A stretch of DNA of 64,000 nt, taken from an uncultured Mycoplasmatota bacterium (GTDB lineage Bacteria > Bacillota_I > Bacilli_A > Mycoplasmatales > Mycoplasmoidaceae). A program made the translations under genes and the position numbers. The DNA lies in assembly GCA_949517355.1 (NCBI GenBank), contig CATDIL010000003.1, positions 1 to 64,000 on the forward strand, given 5' to 3'. Shown piece by piece: positions 50,570 to 62,984 of this stretch. The notes beneath the pieces were generated by a model. The model was given only the letters and a program-made list of their open reading frames with translations, had not been told where the DNA came from and did no database searches. Positions within the stretch are counted from its first letter, which is position 1. Every line of letters begins with the position of its first letter.

Positions 50570-52972
50570 ATGTATAACCATAACCTAATAGAGAAAAAAT
50601 GACAAAAATATTGGTTAGAACATAAGACTTTTCAATTTAAAGATAATGCTGATAAAAAGTTTTATGCTCTTGACATGTTTCCTTACCCATCTGGTCAAGG
50701 TTTACACGTTGGGCATCCAAAAGGTTATACTGCAACTGATGTAGTTTCTAGATTTAAAGTTCATCAAGGATTCAATGTTCTTCATCCTATTGGATGAGAT
50801 GCTTTTGGATTGCCAGCTGAACAATATGCATTACAAACTGGTAATCATCCAAGAGAGTTTACCACTAAAAACATTAATCACTTTAGAGAACAATTAATGT
50901 CTTTAGGTTTTTGTTTTGACTATGGTAAAGAAGTTAATACTACTGATCCTAAATACTTTAAATGAACCCAATGAATATTTTCAAAGTTATTTGAAAATAA
51001 TTTAGCAGAAATCCAAGATATTGATGTTAACTGATGTGAAGGTTTAGGAACAGTTCTTTCAAACGAAGAAGTTTTGATTGTTGATGGGAAGATGGTCTCT
51101 GAACGTGGAAGTTTTCCAGTGATTAAACGCCCAATGAGACAATGGGTTTTAAAGATCACAAAATATGCTGATAAATTGCTTGATGGCCTTAATGAAGTAG
51201 ATTGGCCAGAATCTTTAAAATCAATTCAAAGAAAATGAATTGGTAAATCTGTTGGAGCATTAATTAAATTTAAAGCTAATGATTTATCATTAGATGTTTT
51301 CACGACTAGACCAGATACTATTTATGGAGTTAGTTATTTAGCGATTGCACCTGAATCTTTATTATTAGACAAATTAACTTCTTCTCAACAAAAGACAGAT
51401 GTAGAAAAATATGTTGCAATAGCTAAATCTAAGACAGATGTTTTAAGAAAACAAGAAAAAGATAAAACAGGTGTGTTTATTGGAACATATGCAATTAATC
51501 CAATTACTAATAAACAAATACCTATTTATGTATCTGACTATGTTTTAAAAGATCATGGTACAGGAATTGTGATGGGTGTTCCGGCACACGATGAAAGAGA
51601 TTACCAATTTGCTAAAAAATATAATTTACCAATTACATTTGTAATTGAATGTGAAAATCATAATGAAGCATTTACAAAAGATGGTATTCATATTAATTCA
51701 CAATTAATTAATGGACTAAACAATAAAGATGCATCAAAAACAATTATTGATTATTTGACTAAAAATAACTTAGGCAAACAACATACAACATATAAATTAA
51801 AAGATTGAATTTTTAGTCGTCAAAGATATTGAGGTGAACCATTTCCAATTGTTTTTGATGAAAACAATAAGCCAATATTGGTAAAAGAATTACCAATTGA
51901 ACTACCTTATATTAAAAATTTAAAGTTATCAAAAACTGGAGAATCACCATTAGTTAATGATCAAGAATGAATGAATGTTAATATTGACGGTAAACGTTAT
52001 GCTAGAGAATCTAACACAATGCCTCAATGAGCTGGTTCTTGTTGATACTATTTAGGTTATATTCTAAAACAAGCTGATGGTTCGTATATTGATTTAAATT
52101 CGAAAGAAGCTTTTGAGTTACTTAAAAAATGATTGCCAGTAGATTTGTATATTGGAGGACAGGAGCACGCAGTTCTTCACCTTTTATATGCAAGATTCTG
52201 ACATCGTTTCTTATATGATATCAAAGTAGTTCCTACAAAGGAACCATTTCAAAAAATTATTAATCAAGGAATGATTTTAGGAGAAAACGGTGAAAAGATG
52301 TCTAAATCTAGGGGTAATGTAATTAATCCTGATGACATTGTTAAAACTCACGGAGCAGATGCATTAAGGTTATATGAAATGTTTATGGGTCCATTAACTG
52401 CATCTTTACCATGAACCGAATCAGGATTAAATGGTATTAGAAAATGATTAGATAGAGTTTATGCAATTTTTAATAATGAAAATATTAAGATTTGTAAAGA
52501 TGCAAAACCTAATAAAGATTTAGAATTTGCATACAACAACTTTGTTAAAAAAGTAACTAATTGTATTGATAAATACAATTTTAATGTTGGAATATCAGAA
52601 ATGATGATCTTTATTAATGAATGTTATAAAAATACAACTCTTCCATTAGACTACATGATAAACTTCCTAGTTGTGTTATCGTGTTATGCTCCTCATTTAG
52701 CTGAAGAACTATATTCTTCATTTAATAATAAATCAATTTTTACTGCTAAATGACCAACATTCTCTGATGCAGCATTAGTTAAGTCAACTGTTAGTTTACC
52801 AATTTCTCAAAATGGTAAATTGAGAGATGTAATGGAGATTGATGTTAATACACCAAAAGATCAAGTTATTCAAATGGCAAAATCTCGTGATAAGGTTAAA
52901 AACTTTATTGATGGTAAACAAATCAAAAAAATTATTTATGTTCCCGGAAAAATTTTAAACTTTATTTTGTAA
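50570..52972 (+). CDS. leuS: Leucine--tRNA ligase
   Basis: Class I synthetase, 800 aa. HIGH-type H46-V-G-H49 in [15 protein letters not shown], the CP1 editing domain with [12 protein letters not shown] and [10 protein letters not shown], and KMSKS at 576-580. About 20 TGA codons are Trp, so it is almost invisible under the standard code. Stop and next ATG are 1 nt apart. Confidence 0.97.
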
Positions 52973-52973
52973 T

Positions 52974-54317
52974 ATGCACTTCACTGAATTAAATTTTAAA
53001 AATTGAATAATTGATGAATTAAATGAATTAAAAATTACAAGACTAACTGAAATTCAAGAAAAAACAATTCCATTAGTCTTAAGAAATAATTCACTAATTA
53101 TTTCTAGTCAAACAGGAAGTGGTAAAACATATTGCTATTTATTACCAATTTTAAATAAAATAGACTTTTCATTAAACAAAACTCAAGCATTAATTGTTTT
53201 ACCTACTAAAGAATTAGCGAGACAAGTTAATTCAAAAATTAATGATTTTAAAAAAGTTAACAATCAAATTAAAAATATTAATCTTATCGAAAATAAACCA
53301 ATCAATATTAATAATTTACCACATATCATTGTTGGAACGCCTGTTAAAACAAAAGAATTTGTAGACAAATACAAAATTAAAGATTTAACATATTTTGTTT
53401 TAGATGAAGCAGACATGTTGTTTGACTTAGGTTTTACAAATGTCATAGATGAAATATTTAAAAGAATTGATACTCAATCTTTAATTAAGATTGCTTGCTC
53501 TGCAACTCTTCATGAATCTTTATCTAATAAATTAAGAAAGTATTTAAAAAATACAAAAGTTATTCTTAATTCAAAATCAATATGAGTTAATCCTAACATT
53601 ACTCACAACATTGTATATTCATCAAATTTTGATGATCACCAAGGAACGCTATTGAAACTAGTAAACATTATTAATCCTTTTTTTGGAATTATCTTTTGTA
53701 ACACAAAAAATGAAGTTAATGATTTATATAAATTATTAAAAACACAAAACATTGATGTAGTAAAACTTCATAAAGATTTGTCAATCAATGAACGTAAGAA
53801 AATTTTTAAAGATGTTAGCAATCTTAAATATAAATATTTAATTGCTACAGATTTAGCCAGTCGTGGATTAGATATTAAAGGTGCTGATGTTGTTATTTCT
53901 TATTCAATGCCTGTTGATGACACATGATATATTCATAGAACTGGAAGAGCTGGAAGAAATAATACAAAAGGTACAAGCTATCTTATTTATAGTCCAAAGA
54001 ATGATAATCAAATTAACAGATTAATTAAGAAATCAATTAAATGAAATTTTTTATTCATTGATAAACAAAATAAATTAGTAAATAAAAATTTAAAGTTAAG
54101 AATAAAATCTAAACCAAAATTTGATTCAATAACAAATGCTGAAATTCAAAAGATAATTAGAGTAAACTCTAAAAAGGTAAAACCTGGTTACAAAAAAAAG
54201 ATCAAACAACAAATCAACAAGATTAAACAAAAAAAGAAACATGAATATATTGAAAAACAAGTAAAGCAAAGACTGTTAAATAATAGTATTAGAAGAACTA
54301 AATATAATAAAAAGTAA
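52974..54317 (+). CDS. DEAD-box RNA helicase
   Basis: 447 aa. Motif I SQTGSGKT, Ib-region PTKELARQ, motif II VLDEADMLFD, III SAT, V ATDLASRGLDI and VI HRTGRAGR. The C-terminal 100 residues are very Lys-rich (RNA-binding tail). Probably acts in ribosome assembly or RNA decay. The stop overlaps the MATE ATG. Confidence 0.93.
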
Positions 54318-55999
54318 TGAACAATAAATTTGTAGAAAATAAAAGAGCTTATGAGTTGTATGTAAAAACTCCTCTATTAAAAGCTCTATTAAAAATTATT
54401 ATCCCCGGATTATTAATTTCATTAATGATGGGAGTTTATTGATTTATTGACCAAATCATGTTAGCTAGATTAGTTCCACATGATAATATTCATACTTGTG
54501 AACATTTGTTTGGTTTTGATGAAAACACAATTAGAACATGAATTAGTGAAAACGGTAATAATCTAGTATTCTATGGACCTGGTGAAGTAATTAAATCAGC
54601 AATTACCATTTCTTCACCTATTTCATTATTGATTTTGTGTCTTTCGTTCTTTATTTCTACTGGAACAGCAATTATTTTTACACAAGCAATTGGTAAAAAT
54701 AATCGTGAAAAAGCACAAGAAGCTTACAAAATTGGTTTTTATGCAACTGCAACGCTAGGATTAATGTGAACATTTGTTTTTGGGTGTTTCTGTGAGCAAA
54801 TCTTAACATCAATGGCTGGTAATAAGGTTATTGTTACTAGTGGTGCTCATGTGGCTGAACTTCAAAAATATTATGATACAGTTCACCAATTACAAATTAA
54901 ATATGCACATGATTTTATTTTTATATTGTCACTTGGACCTGTAATTCCATGTTTAATTAACTTGTTCTCAGTTTTAATTAGATCAGAAGGTAGATTAATA
55001 GTTCCGACAGTTGTTGCAATAGCGGCAAACATTATTAATGTTTTGTTGGACTTTGTATTAATTTGATATGCAAAATTAGGTATGATGTCTGGAGGTATTG
55101 CAACATTTTCAGGATGAATAATTAATTTATTTTCTTTATTAGTTTATGTTTGATATTTAAATCATAAAAATAAATTTACATGAATTAACTTTAGAGCCTT
55201 ATTTGTTAAAGTTAAAATGAACTTTAAATTGTTATTACCAATCATATTGTTGGGTTTATCAGGAGTTTTGGTTGACTTTACATATTCGATTGCAATGATG
55301 GTATACTTACCAATTTTATCTAAGACATCAACTATTATTGGAGTATCGGGTGGTGGAGAATATTTTATGACAATATCAGCAGGAGTGCTACCGGTTTTAA
55401 ACTTATTGTTTTCAACTATGTGAGGTATAGTTGATGGTAGTCGTCCAATTAACTCATATAACTATTCAATTTGTAATTTTAAAAGAATCAGAAAAACTTA
55501 TTTATACACTGTTTTAATTTCATTAGAATTTGCTTTAATATGTTTTAATATATTAGTTTGATCAAGTGAATATGTTTTAAAATTTTTTGAAATTCAAGAT
55601 GCAATGTTAGCAGATGGTAAAAAATACATCATAATTGATGCGTTGATGTTAATCTTTTTTTCATTCCAAGTACCAACGATTTTAACTTTCCAAGGAACAA
55701 ATAATATATTAAGAGCTAATATTGCATCTATTACTCAAGATGCTCTTGTATTTTACCCAGTGCTATTCACAACACAACAAATTGCAATAAAAACAAATGT
55801 TATTTGAGTGTTGATCTCTACTTTCTCAATAAGCGCTTTAATTTCCTCTATATTATTAACAATATACTGTGCTTGATATTTAACAAGAAGGTTAGGATTT
55901 ATTAAGATTAAAACTCCAATAAATGGTGAACTTAAAAAATTTATTGTTCCTGCAAATTTACAAAAAATGTCTTTAGCTGAAAAAGCTTTAGACTACTAA
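54317..55999 (+). CDS. MATE family efflux transporter
   Basis: 560 aa, about twelve membrane helices in two MatE repeats (first repeat begins KIIIPGLLISLMMGVYWFID; second begins LLLPIILLGLSGVLVDFTYS). Exports drugs or metabolites using an ion gradient; substrate unknown. An insert of about 60 residues (LVPHDNIHTCEHLFGFDENT onward) after helix 1 is longer than usual. Many TGA are Trp. Converges with miaB, 12-bp overlap. Confidence 0.88.
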
Positions 56000-57427
56000 T
56001 TCTCCATTAAGTGAAAATCTTGATGCAGAAGTAATTTTTACATTAACAATGTCACCAACTTTACATTTACCTGAAAAGTTAACAACTTTTCAATTTGGTG
56101 AATAACCAGTAAAAATTTTATTGTTTGTTTTTGAAGTTCCTTCCACTAAAATTTTTAATGTTCTACCAACATATTTTTCATTATTTTCTTTAGAATATTT
56201 TTTAACTAATTCATTTAGTTTTGTTAATCTGTTTCATTTAGTTTCTGAAGAAATTTTATCTTCCATTCTAGCAGCTGGCGTACCACTACGTGGAGAGAAG
56301 ATGAAAGTATATGCATTATCAAATTTTATTTTTTTATAAAGCTTTAACGTGTTATTAAATGCTTTGTCTGATTCATTTGGGAATCCAACAATAATGTCTG
56401 TAGAAATTGCAACATCTGGAATGTTCTTTTTAATGTAATCAATTTTTTTAAGATATTCATTAATTGGAACCTTACGATTCATTTTTTTAAGAATTTCTTC
56501 ATCACCTGATTGAACAGGTAAATGAATATAGGGCATGATGTTAGGATATTTTTTCATAACATCAACAATTTTAAGATCAAAGTTTCAAGGATTAGATGTA
56601 ACAAATCTAACTCTTGGGATATTTGTTTTAGCAACTTCTTCTAATAAATCTCAGAATTTATAAGATTCATCATACAAATCAATTCCATAGGAATTGACAT
56701 TTTGTCCTAATAATGTGACTTCTTTATAACCTTGTTTAATCAAATCATTTACTTCTTTTAAGATATCTTCTTTAGTTCTTGAGTGCATTTGTCCTCTAAC
56801 ATAAGGAACAATGCAATAAGTGCAAAAATTATCACAACCTTGCATGATGTTAACAAACGATTTAATTTTAGAGTTAATAACTGTAGGGATACTTTCAATT
56901 ATTGATTTTGGTTGAGATAAAACTTTAATCACTCTTTTCTTGTTTTTAACTACATCATAGATGACTTCCGGTAGTTCATCAATATTATGAACGCCAACAA
57001 TGAAGTTAATATTGTTATTAGTATTCATTATTTTCTTAATAACATGCTCTTCTTGACTCATGCAACCACAAATACCAAAAAGTAAATTTGGATTTGTTTT
57101 TTTAAGTTTACTTAAGAAACCAATTTCACCAAAAACTTTCTTTTCAGCATTTTCTCTAATAGCACAAGTATTAAGAATGATTAAATTTGCTTTTAAGATC
57201 TCTGGTTCATACTTGTATCCTAACTTTGTTAGGATACCGATAATGTGTTCAGAATCTTTAAAATTTGATTGACATCCATAAGTTCTGACACAAAAAGTTA
57301 AACCCTTACCAAGGTTTTGGTACTTTTTATTTAATTTAAAATTTTGAATAGTTAAAGATTTTTTTGATCTTTTAGCAGATTCCTTATAACTAGGAATATT
57401 TTTAATATCGAACTTATTAGAGGTCAT
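55988..57427 (-). CDS. miaB: tRNA-2-methylthio-N6-dimethylallyladenosine synthase
   Basis: Radical-SAM methylthiotransferase, 479 aa. N-terminal cluster ligands C52, C88 and C122; radical-SAM C198xxxC202xxC205 in GCDNFCTYCIVPYVRG; C-terminal TRAM domain (KCKVGDIVNVKITSAS). Modifies A37 of tRNAs reading UNN codons. Requires Fe-S clusters and prior prenylation by MiaA, which is not in this window. Confidence 0.93.
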
Positions 57428-57455
57428 TAATGCTTATATAATATTTTGTATAAGA

Positions 57456-57473
57456 TATTATTATTATTATTAT
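57456..57473 (+). repeat. (TAT)6 tract overlapping a lipoprotein promoter
   Basis: Six TAT units run directly into and overlap the -10 box at 57471-57476, in the -35/-10 spacer. Confidence 0.8.
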
Positions 57474-57476
57474 AAT
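57471..57476 (+). promoter_or_regulatory. Lipoprotein gene -10 box, short leader
   Basis: TATAAT ends 11 nt before ATG 57488; overlaps the (TAT)6 tract. Confidence 0.6.
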
Positions 57477-57487
57477 TAGTAAAAACT

Positions 57488-58327
57488 ATGAAAATGAAAA
57501 TCAAAGTTATATCATTAGTACTAGCAACAGTTGCCTTGTCTCCGGTTGCTATTAGTTTGTCTTCTTGTGCTCCACAAGTGTCTAATAATTTCAAGTACAT
57601 TGATTATTCAATGATTGAAGATGCATCTAATGATGTTACTTGAGGTGAATTAAAAACTCCAAATGTTTCATTAGATGACTTATTATTTGGAACAAATAAA
57701 TTCAACGAAGGTAATTATGTTGTGATGTTTAGCACAATATCTTATTCGGCATCTGGCAATATTGGAAGTTATGCTTATGACCTTATCTTTAATAATGACT
57801 CATCAACATACAATATTAATGATTGAGCGGTTGAAAAAAACTCATCATTAGCAGAAATTTATAGACAATCACTTCGAAATGATAAAGATGCTAAATGAGG
57901 AACAGAAGCTTCTGGATTAGCGTTTGTTTCTGTAAATGACATAGCAGGTAAAAACGATACTGTTTTAAGTCCTTTTTCAAAATGAACAGAAGATGATAAA
58001 AACATTAAAGATCCAGATGGTAAAAGTTTAATTACTAAAAATCAAGTTGGTAAATATATTAGAAATGATGCAGCGGCTAAAAATTTTAGAGCTGTTATTG
58101 ATAAAATTAAAGTTTTATTCTCTAATGCTGATACTACTTATTCAGTTCCTACACAATCAGATTCTGAACCATGATACAGTAGATGTAGAGATGTTGCACC
58201 TTATTTTATTTGTTGAAAAAAAGGTAAACCAATAGGTTTTCTAACAGCTTCTAATACTGATGATAAAGATAGCATTATGGACAAATTTGATGACATTTAT
58301 AAAGATGAAGATTCATCAAGTAACTAA
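57488..58327 (+). CDS. Lipoprotein, unknown
   Basis: 279 aa. Basic N-terminus, hydrophobic core and lipobox ending in C27 (AISLSSCAPQ) predict a diacylglyceryl-anchored exported protein processed by Lgt and LspA. The mature part is Asp/Asn/Ser-rich with several TGA Trp residues and no recognised domain. Single-gene unit before tRNA-Thr. Confidence 0.82.
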
Positions 58328-58333
58328 TCATTA

Positions 58334-58407
58334 GCTGAATTAGTTTAGTGGTAAAATAAGTGAATGGTAATCACTCGCCCCGAGTTCGATTCTCGGATTC
58401 AGCACCA
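58334..58407 (+). tRNA. tRNA-Thr (anticodon GGU)
   Basis: 74 nt with encoded CCA; acceptor GCTGAAT/ATTCAGC, anticodon stem AGTGA/TCACT with loop ATGGTAA, T stem CCGAG/CTCGG. Reads ACC/ACU. Confidence 0.93.
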
Positions 58408-58424
58408 TTAACTTATAGCATTAA

Positions 58425-58452
58425 AAAATAAGGTTTATACCTTATTTTTATT
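58425..58452 (+). terminator. Rho-independent terminator after tRNA-Thr
   Basis: AAAATAAGG/CCTTATTTT stem, TTTATA loop and a T-rich tail. Confidence 0.82.
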
Positions 58453-58465
58453 TTGTTAATTTTGC

Positions 58466-58471
58466 TATAAT
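58466..58471 (+). promoter_or_regulatory. fhs -10 box, leaderless
   Basis: TATAAT ends 6 nt before the ATG, so transcription should start at the A of the codon. Confidence 0.6.
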
Positions 58472-58477
58472 ATAACT

Positions 58478-60052
58478 ATGAAAAATCTTGTTAATATATT
58501 AAAAAAATATAGAGTTGATGTAGACTCTGCTATCACATACGGAAAATACATTGCTAAAATTAAACCAATTTTTAAAAAACCAGCTACTAATAAAAAATTA
58601 ATTCTAGTAACTGCTACTTCACCAACACCTGCTGGAGAAGGTAAAACAACAGTATCAATCGGATTAAACGACGGGCTAAATAAAATTGGCAAATCATCAA
58701 TAGTTGCTATTCGTGAACCATCTATGGGTCCGGTTTTTGGTGCAAAAGGTGGAGCGAATGGTGGTGGTAAATCACAAGTTATCCCTAAAGAAGATATAGA
58801 TTTTCATTTCACTGGAGATATGCATGCAATTACTGCTGCTAACAACTTAATTGCAGCGTGCGTTGACAACGAAGTTTATTGAAATTCTTCACTTAATATT
58901 GATCCAAATAAAATTATTTGAAAAAGAGTTGTTGACATGAATGATCGTGGTTTAAGACAAATCACAGTCACAATTGATCCTAAAAAAAATATTACATATA
59001 AAACAGGATTTGATATTACAGCAGCATCTGAACTAATGGCTATTTTTTGTTTATCAAAAAATATTGATGAATTGGCAAATAAGATTAATAACATTGTTGT
59101 TGCTTATACCAAAGATAATAAACGAGTATATGTAAAACAATTAGGTATTACTAATGCAATCTTAAAAATTTTACATACTGCATTTTATCCAAATGCCGTT
59201 CAATCGCTAGAAGGTAATTTAGCGTTAATTCATGGTGGTCCTTTTGCAAATATTGCTCATGGTTGCAATACGATTATTACAACTAACACAGCAATGAATA
59301 TTGCTGATTACACAGTAACTGAAGCAGGATTTGCTAGTGAATTAGGCGCTGAAAAGTTTATTGATATTGTTACAAATGAATTAGGAAAATTCCCTAATGT
59401 TGTTGTTCTAGTAACATCATTAAGATCATTAAAACTTCATGGAGGTCAAACAGGTGATTTATCTATTGAAAATATTGAAGCCCTTAAAAATGGTTTTGAT
59501 AACCTTCAAAGACATATTAATAACATTAAAAATTTCAATATACCATTTGTTGTTGCTATCAACCAATTCCATACAGATACTAAAAATGAAATTAATACTA
59601 TTCAAAAATTCTTAACTCAACAAAAAATTCCATTCTCATTATGCACAAACTTTGCTAATGGTTCTAAAGGAACAACTGATTTGGCAAAGAAAGTTGTTAC
59701 ATTATGTAACAAACGTTCTAATCCTAAAAGAATTTATGAACTAGTAGATCCTTTAAAGACTAAAGTTGAGAAGATTTGTAAAAAATGTTATGGTGCTAGA
59801 AAGGTTGTTTATTCAGATTTAGCTCAAACGAAACTTAAAGAGTTTTCTAAACTAAAAGGTTATTATGTGTGTATGGCTAAAGTTCCTGGAAGTTTAACAG
59901 ACGACCCTACTATTTCTGTTATTGACAAACCTTTTGACATTCATGTTAAAGATATAGTTTTAGCAAATGGCGCTAAATTTATCATTTTATTAACAGGAAG
60001 TATTTTTAGAATGCCTGGTTTATCAAAAGAACCACAAGCTAAAAAAATGTAA
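58478..60052 (+). CDS. fhs: Formate--tetrahydrofolate ligase
   Basis: Makes 10-formyl-THF from formate, THF and ATP, feeding purine synthesis and Met-tRNA formylation. 524 aa, slightly short of the usual 555. ATP loop TPAGEGKTT (50-58), [18 protein letters not shown] and [18 protein letters not shown]. Two TGA codons are Trp. Begins a run of closely spaced genes with tilS and hprK. Confidence 0.95.
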
Positions 60053-60054
60053 TT

Positions 60055-60936
60055 ATGAAAGAGTATCTAGCAGCGGTGTCAGGCGGGCCAGACTCAATGG
60101 CTCTGCTTGATATTTATAAAGATAAAATATATGCTGCTTGCCATGTTAATTACAACAAAAGAGAAACAGCAGTTCGTGATAAAAATATTGTTAGACAATA
60201 TTGCAAGAAGCATAATATTAAATTTTATTGTTTAGATGTCACAAAACAAATGTATGCTTCATACAAGCAGCATAATTTTCAAACAATTGCTAGAATTATT
60301 CGTTATGAATTCTTTTTAAAGGTTGCTCATAAAACTAATAAGAAAAAAATTTTGATTGCTCACAACTTAGATGATTTTGCAGAAACTGCATACATGCAAC
60401 AAGTTCGTTCTTCTAATTCGTTATTCTATGGTATTGCTAAAAATAATTATTACAATGACTTATTAATTAAAAGACCATTAATTAGTAAAAGAAAACAAAC
60501 ATTAGAAGATTATTGTATTAAACATAAAATTCCTTATGGTATTGACGAAACTAATTTAATGGATATTTATGAAAGAAATAAAATCCGAAAATTAATTTCA
60601 TCTTGATCTTCATTAATGTTTGAAAAATATATTAAACAGATTAATATATTTAACAAAAAGAATGCTAGTAAATTAAAAACCACTAATAAATGATTTAATA
60701 AATGATCTGAATCAAAATATCAAAATAATGTTTTTATCAAGATTCCTAATAACGTTAAAATTCATGTAATATACGTTTTTTTATCAAAAAACGAGATTCA
60801 TGGATGCTCATCTAAGAAATTAGATGCTATTGCAAAGTTTATTTGTTCTGATAATCTAAATGTGGATTATAGATTAGCTGAAAAAACACTTTTGCATAAA
60901 AATAAAAACAACATATCAATTATTAAATTAAAATAA
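60055..60936 (+). CDS. tilS: tRNA(Ile)-lysidine synthase
   Basis: Converts C34 of tRNA-Ile(CAU) to lysidine, 293 aa. PP-loop AAVSGGPDSMALLD at the N-terminus. It lacks most of the C-terminal domain of longer TilS, as in other mollicutes. TGA codons are Trp. Starts 2 nt after fhs and ends 4 nt before hprK. Confidence 0.93.
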
Positions 60937-60940
60937 TAGT

Positions 60941-61876
60941 ATGAAGAATAATAAAAAAAGTATTACTGTTCAAAGTTTAATTGATCAATTTGATTTTGAA
61001 GTTTTATATAAAGGTAATGTTAGAAATAAGATTTCTATTCCAAGCTTGAATAGAACTGGTATTGAATTAGCTTCACAACTTATTTTTAATAAATTATTAA
61101 CAACAGTTCTATGAAGTACTAACGAGAGTAAATTCTTAGATTCATTAAGCAAATCTGAAGTTAAAAAAAGATTTAAATTTGTTTTATCATTAAATCCACC
61201 TGTAATTATTGTCACAAAACACTTTTCTTATACCCAAGAGTTATTATCAATAGCTAAAGATTTCTCTACAGTAATTATTAGAAGTTCAATGAGCTCATCT
61301 GAGTTGTATCTAACAGTTGCTTCATGGATTAATGAAAAACTAGCAAAATACACAATGGTTCATGGAACATTGATTAGTGTCTTCGGATTAGGTGTATTAA
61401 TTCAAGGAGAATCAGGTGTAGGTAAATCAGAAGTTGCTATGGAATTGATTAAAAAAGGTCACTTATTCGTAGCGGATGATGCTGTTGATGTTACAAACAT
61501 TGGTGGTAAATTACACGGTAAAACAAATGCTGTAAGCAGTTCTTTTATTGAGGTACGTGGTATTGGCATTCTTAATGTTGCTAAAATGTTTGGTGTAGAA
61601 AAAGTAGAAAAATCAGCAAGCATTGATTTAGTAGTTGAAATGAAAAAAGTTGATAGCAATGTAACACTTCAAAGACAAGACTTTGAAAGAGTTGGTAAGC
61701 AAACTAAATATAAAACTATTAATGGAGTTAAAGTTCCTTTATATGTGTTACCAATTACACCAGGTCGTAAAATGTCTGATTTAGTTGAAACAGCTGTTAC
61801 CGACTATAAATTAAAACAAGAAGGATACAGTTCAGCTAATGAATACATTCAAAATTATAGAAAGGTAATGAAGTAA
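60941..61876 (+). CDS. hprK: HPr kinase/phosphorylase
   Basis: Phosphorylates Ser46 of the PTS carrier HPr, 311 aa. Walker A GESGVGKS (156-163), the capping ADDAVDV and the signature EVRGIGILNV. One TGA is Trp in the N-terminal domain. The stop overlaps the lgt ATG by one base; hprK-lgt-trxB is a conserved Gram-positive cluster. Confidence 0.96.
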
Positions 61877-62976
61877 TGTTGTTAGATGTGCCTACACCAA
61901 ACATTCCAGAAGATGTTGATGTAGCATTTAGGATTGGGTCTATAGAGATCCAATGATATGGTGTTTTTGTTTTCTTGGGTTTTTGTACAGCTATTTTATT
62001 AGCATGTTTAAAACTTTGAAAACAATATAAAATTTCTGTTGAACCATTTTATTGATTTTGTTTAATGGGTATTCCAGCAGCAATATTAGGAGCAAGATTC
62101 TGATCTTGTTGCTTAGGTGATGCTAAATGACCTATTTTTTGAAATTTTAAAGGGGGCGGGTTAGCAATAGAAGGTGGAGTTGTTTTAACTGTTATTGTTG
62201 CTTGTATATGGTTCCCGTATATATTGAAAAAACCAAAATATCAGATTAGAGACTTACAAGTTAAACCGGAAGTGGTGAGACAAGTGTCAATGTGATGTTA
62301 CGTTGATGCAATTATTCCTTGTATTTTAGTTGGTCAGTTTTTAGGAAGATGAGGAAACTATTTTAATCAAGAATTGTATGGACCAGTTGTTACAAACGAA
62401 TCTTTTCAATGGTTTTTGTATCGTTGTTTACCTTATATGTATATAAACAATTCTTGACATGTGCCGCTTTTCTTATATGAAGGCTTATCTAACTTGATTT
62501 TCTTTTTCATACTTTATTTTGGAATAGAAAGAATATCTAAGAGAAAGTGTGGAGATTTAGGTTTAATTTATTTCTTGTGATATGGAATTCTTAGAACTAT
62601 TATGGAACCGTTTAGGTCTGAGAAGTTCACATTTAAAGCAACATATATAATGTCAGCTATTTGAATTGCAATAGCTGTTTGTTTATTACTATTAAACCGA
62701 TTTGTATTTCCTAAATTAAGAAAATATAGATTTTCATATATTCCGTGTGAAGGAATAAGACACTTTAGTGTAAAAACATACTTAAAAACAAATTTGTCAT
62801 TTAAAAAGTTTTCACTTTCTCATTATCCATCAAAAAAGCCAGAGGTTAATGCTCAAAAAAACGCAAAAATTAATTATTTACAAGATAAACTTAATTTTGA
62901 ACAAAAAAAACATGATATCAATACTAAAAATTTTGTGAGAAAACCAGAAGAAATGTTTTATTATTTAAATAAATAA
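61876..62976 (+). CDS. lgt: Prolipoprotein diacylglyceryl transferase
   Basis: Membrane enzyme attaching diacylglycerol to lipobox Cys, 366 aa with about seven helices. Signature GRWGNYFNQELYG contains the catalytic Arg and the invariant N and E. Some 15 TGA codons are Trp, leaving only the tail open in the standard code. A Lys-rich cytoplasmic C-terminus of about 85 residues is extra. It would modify the lipoproteins encoded at 49137 and 57488. Confidence 0.94.
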
Positions 62977-62984
62977 TTAAATTT

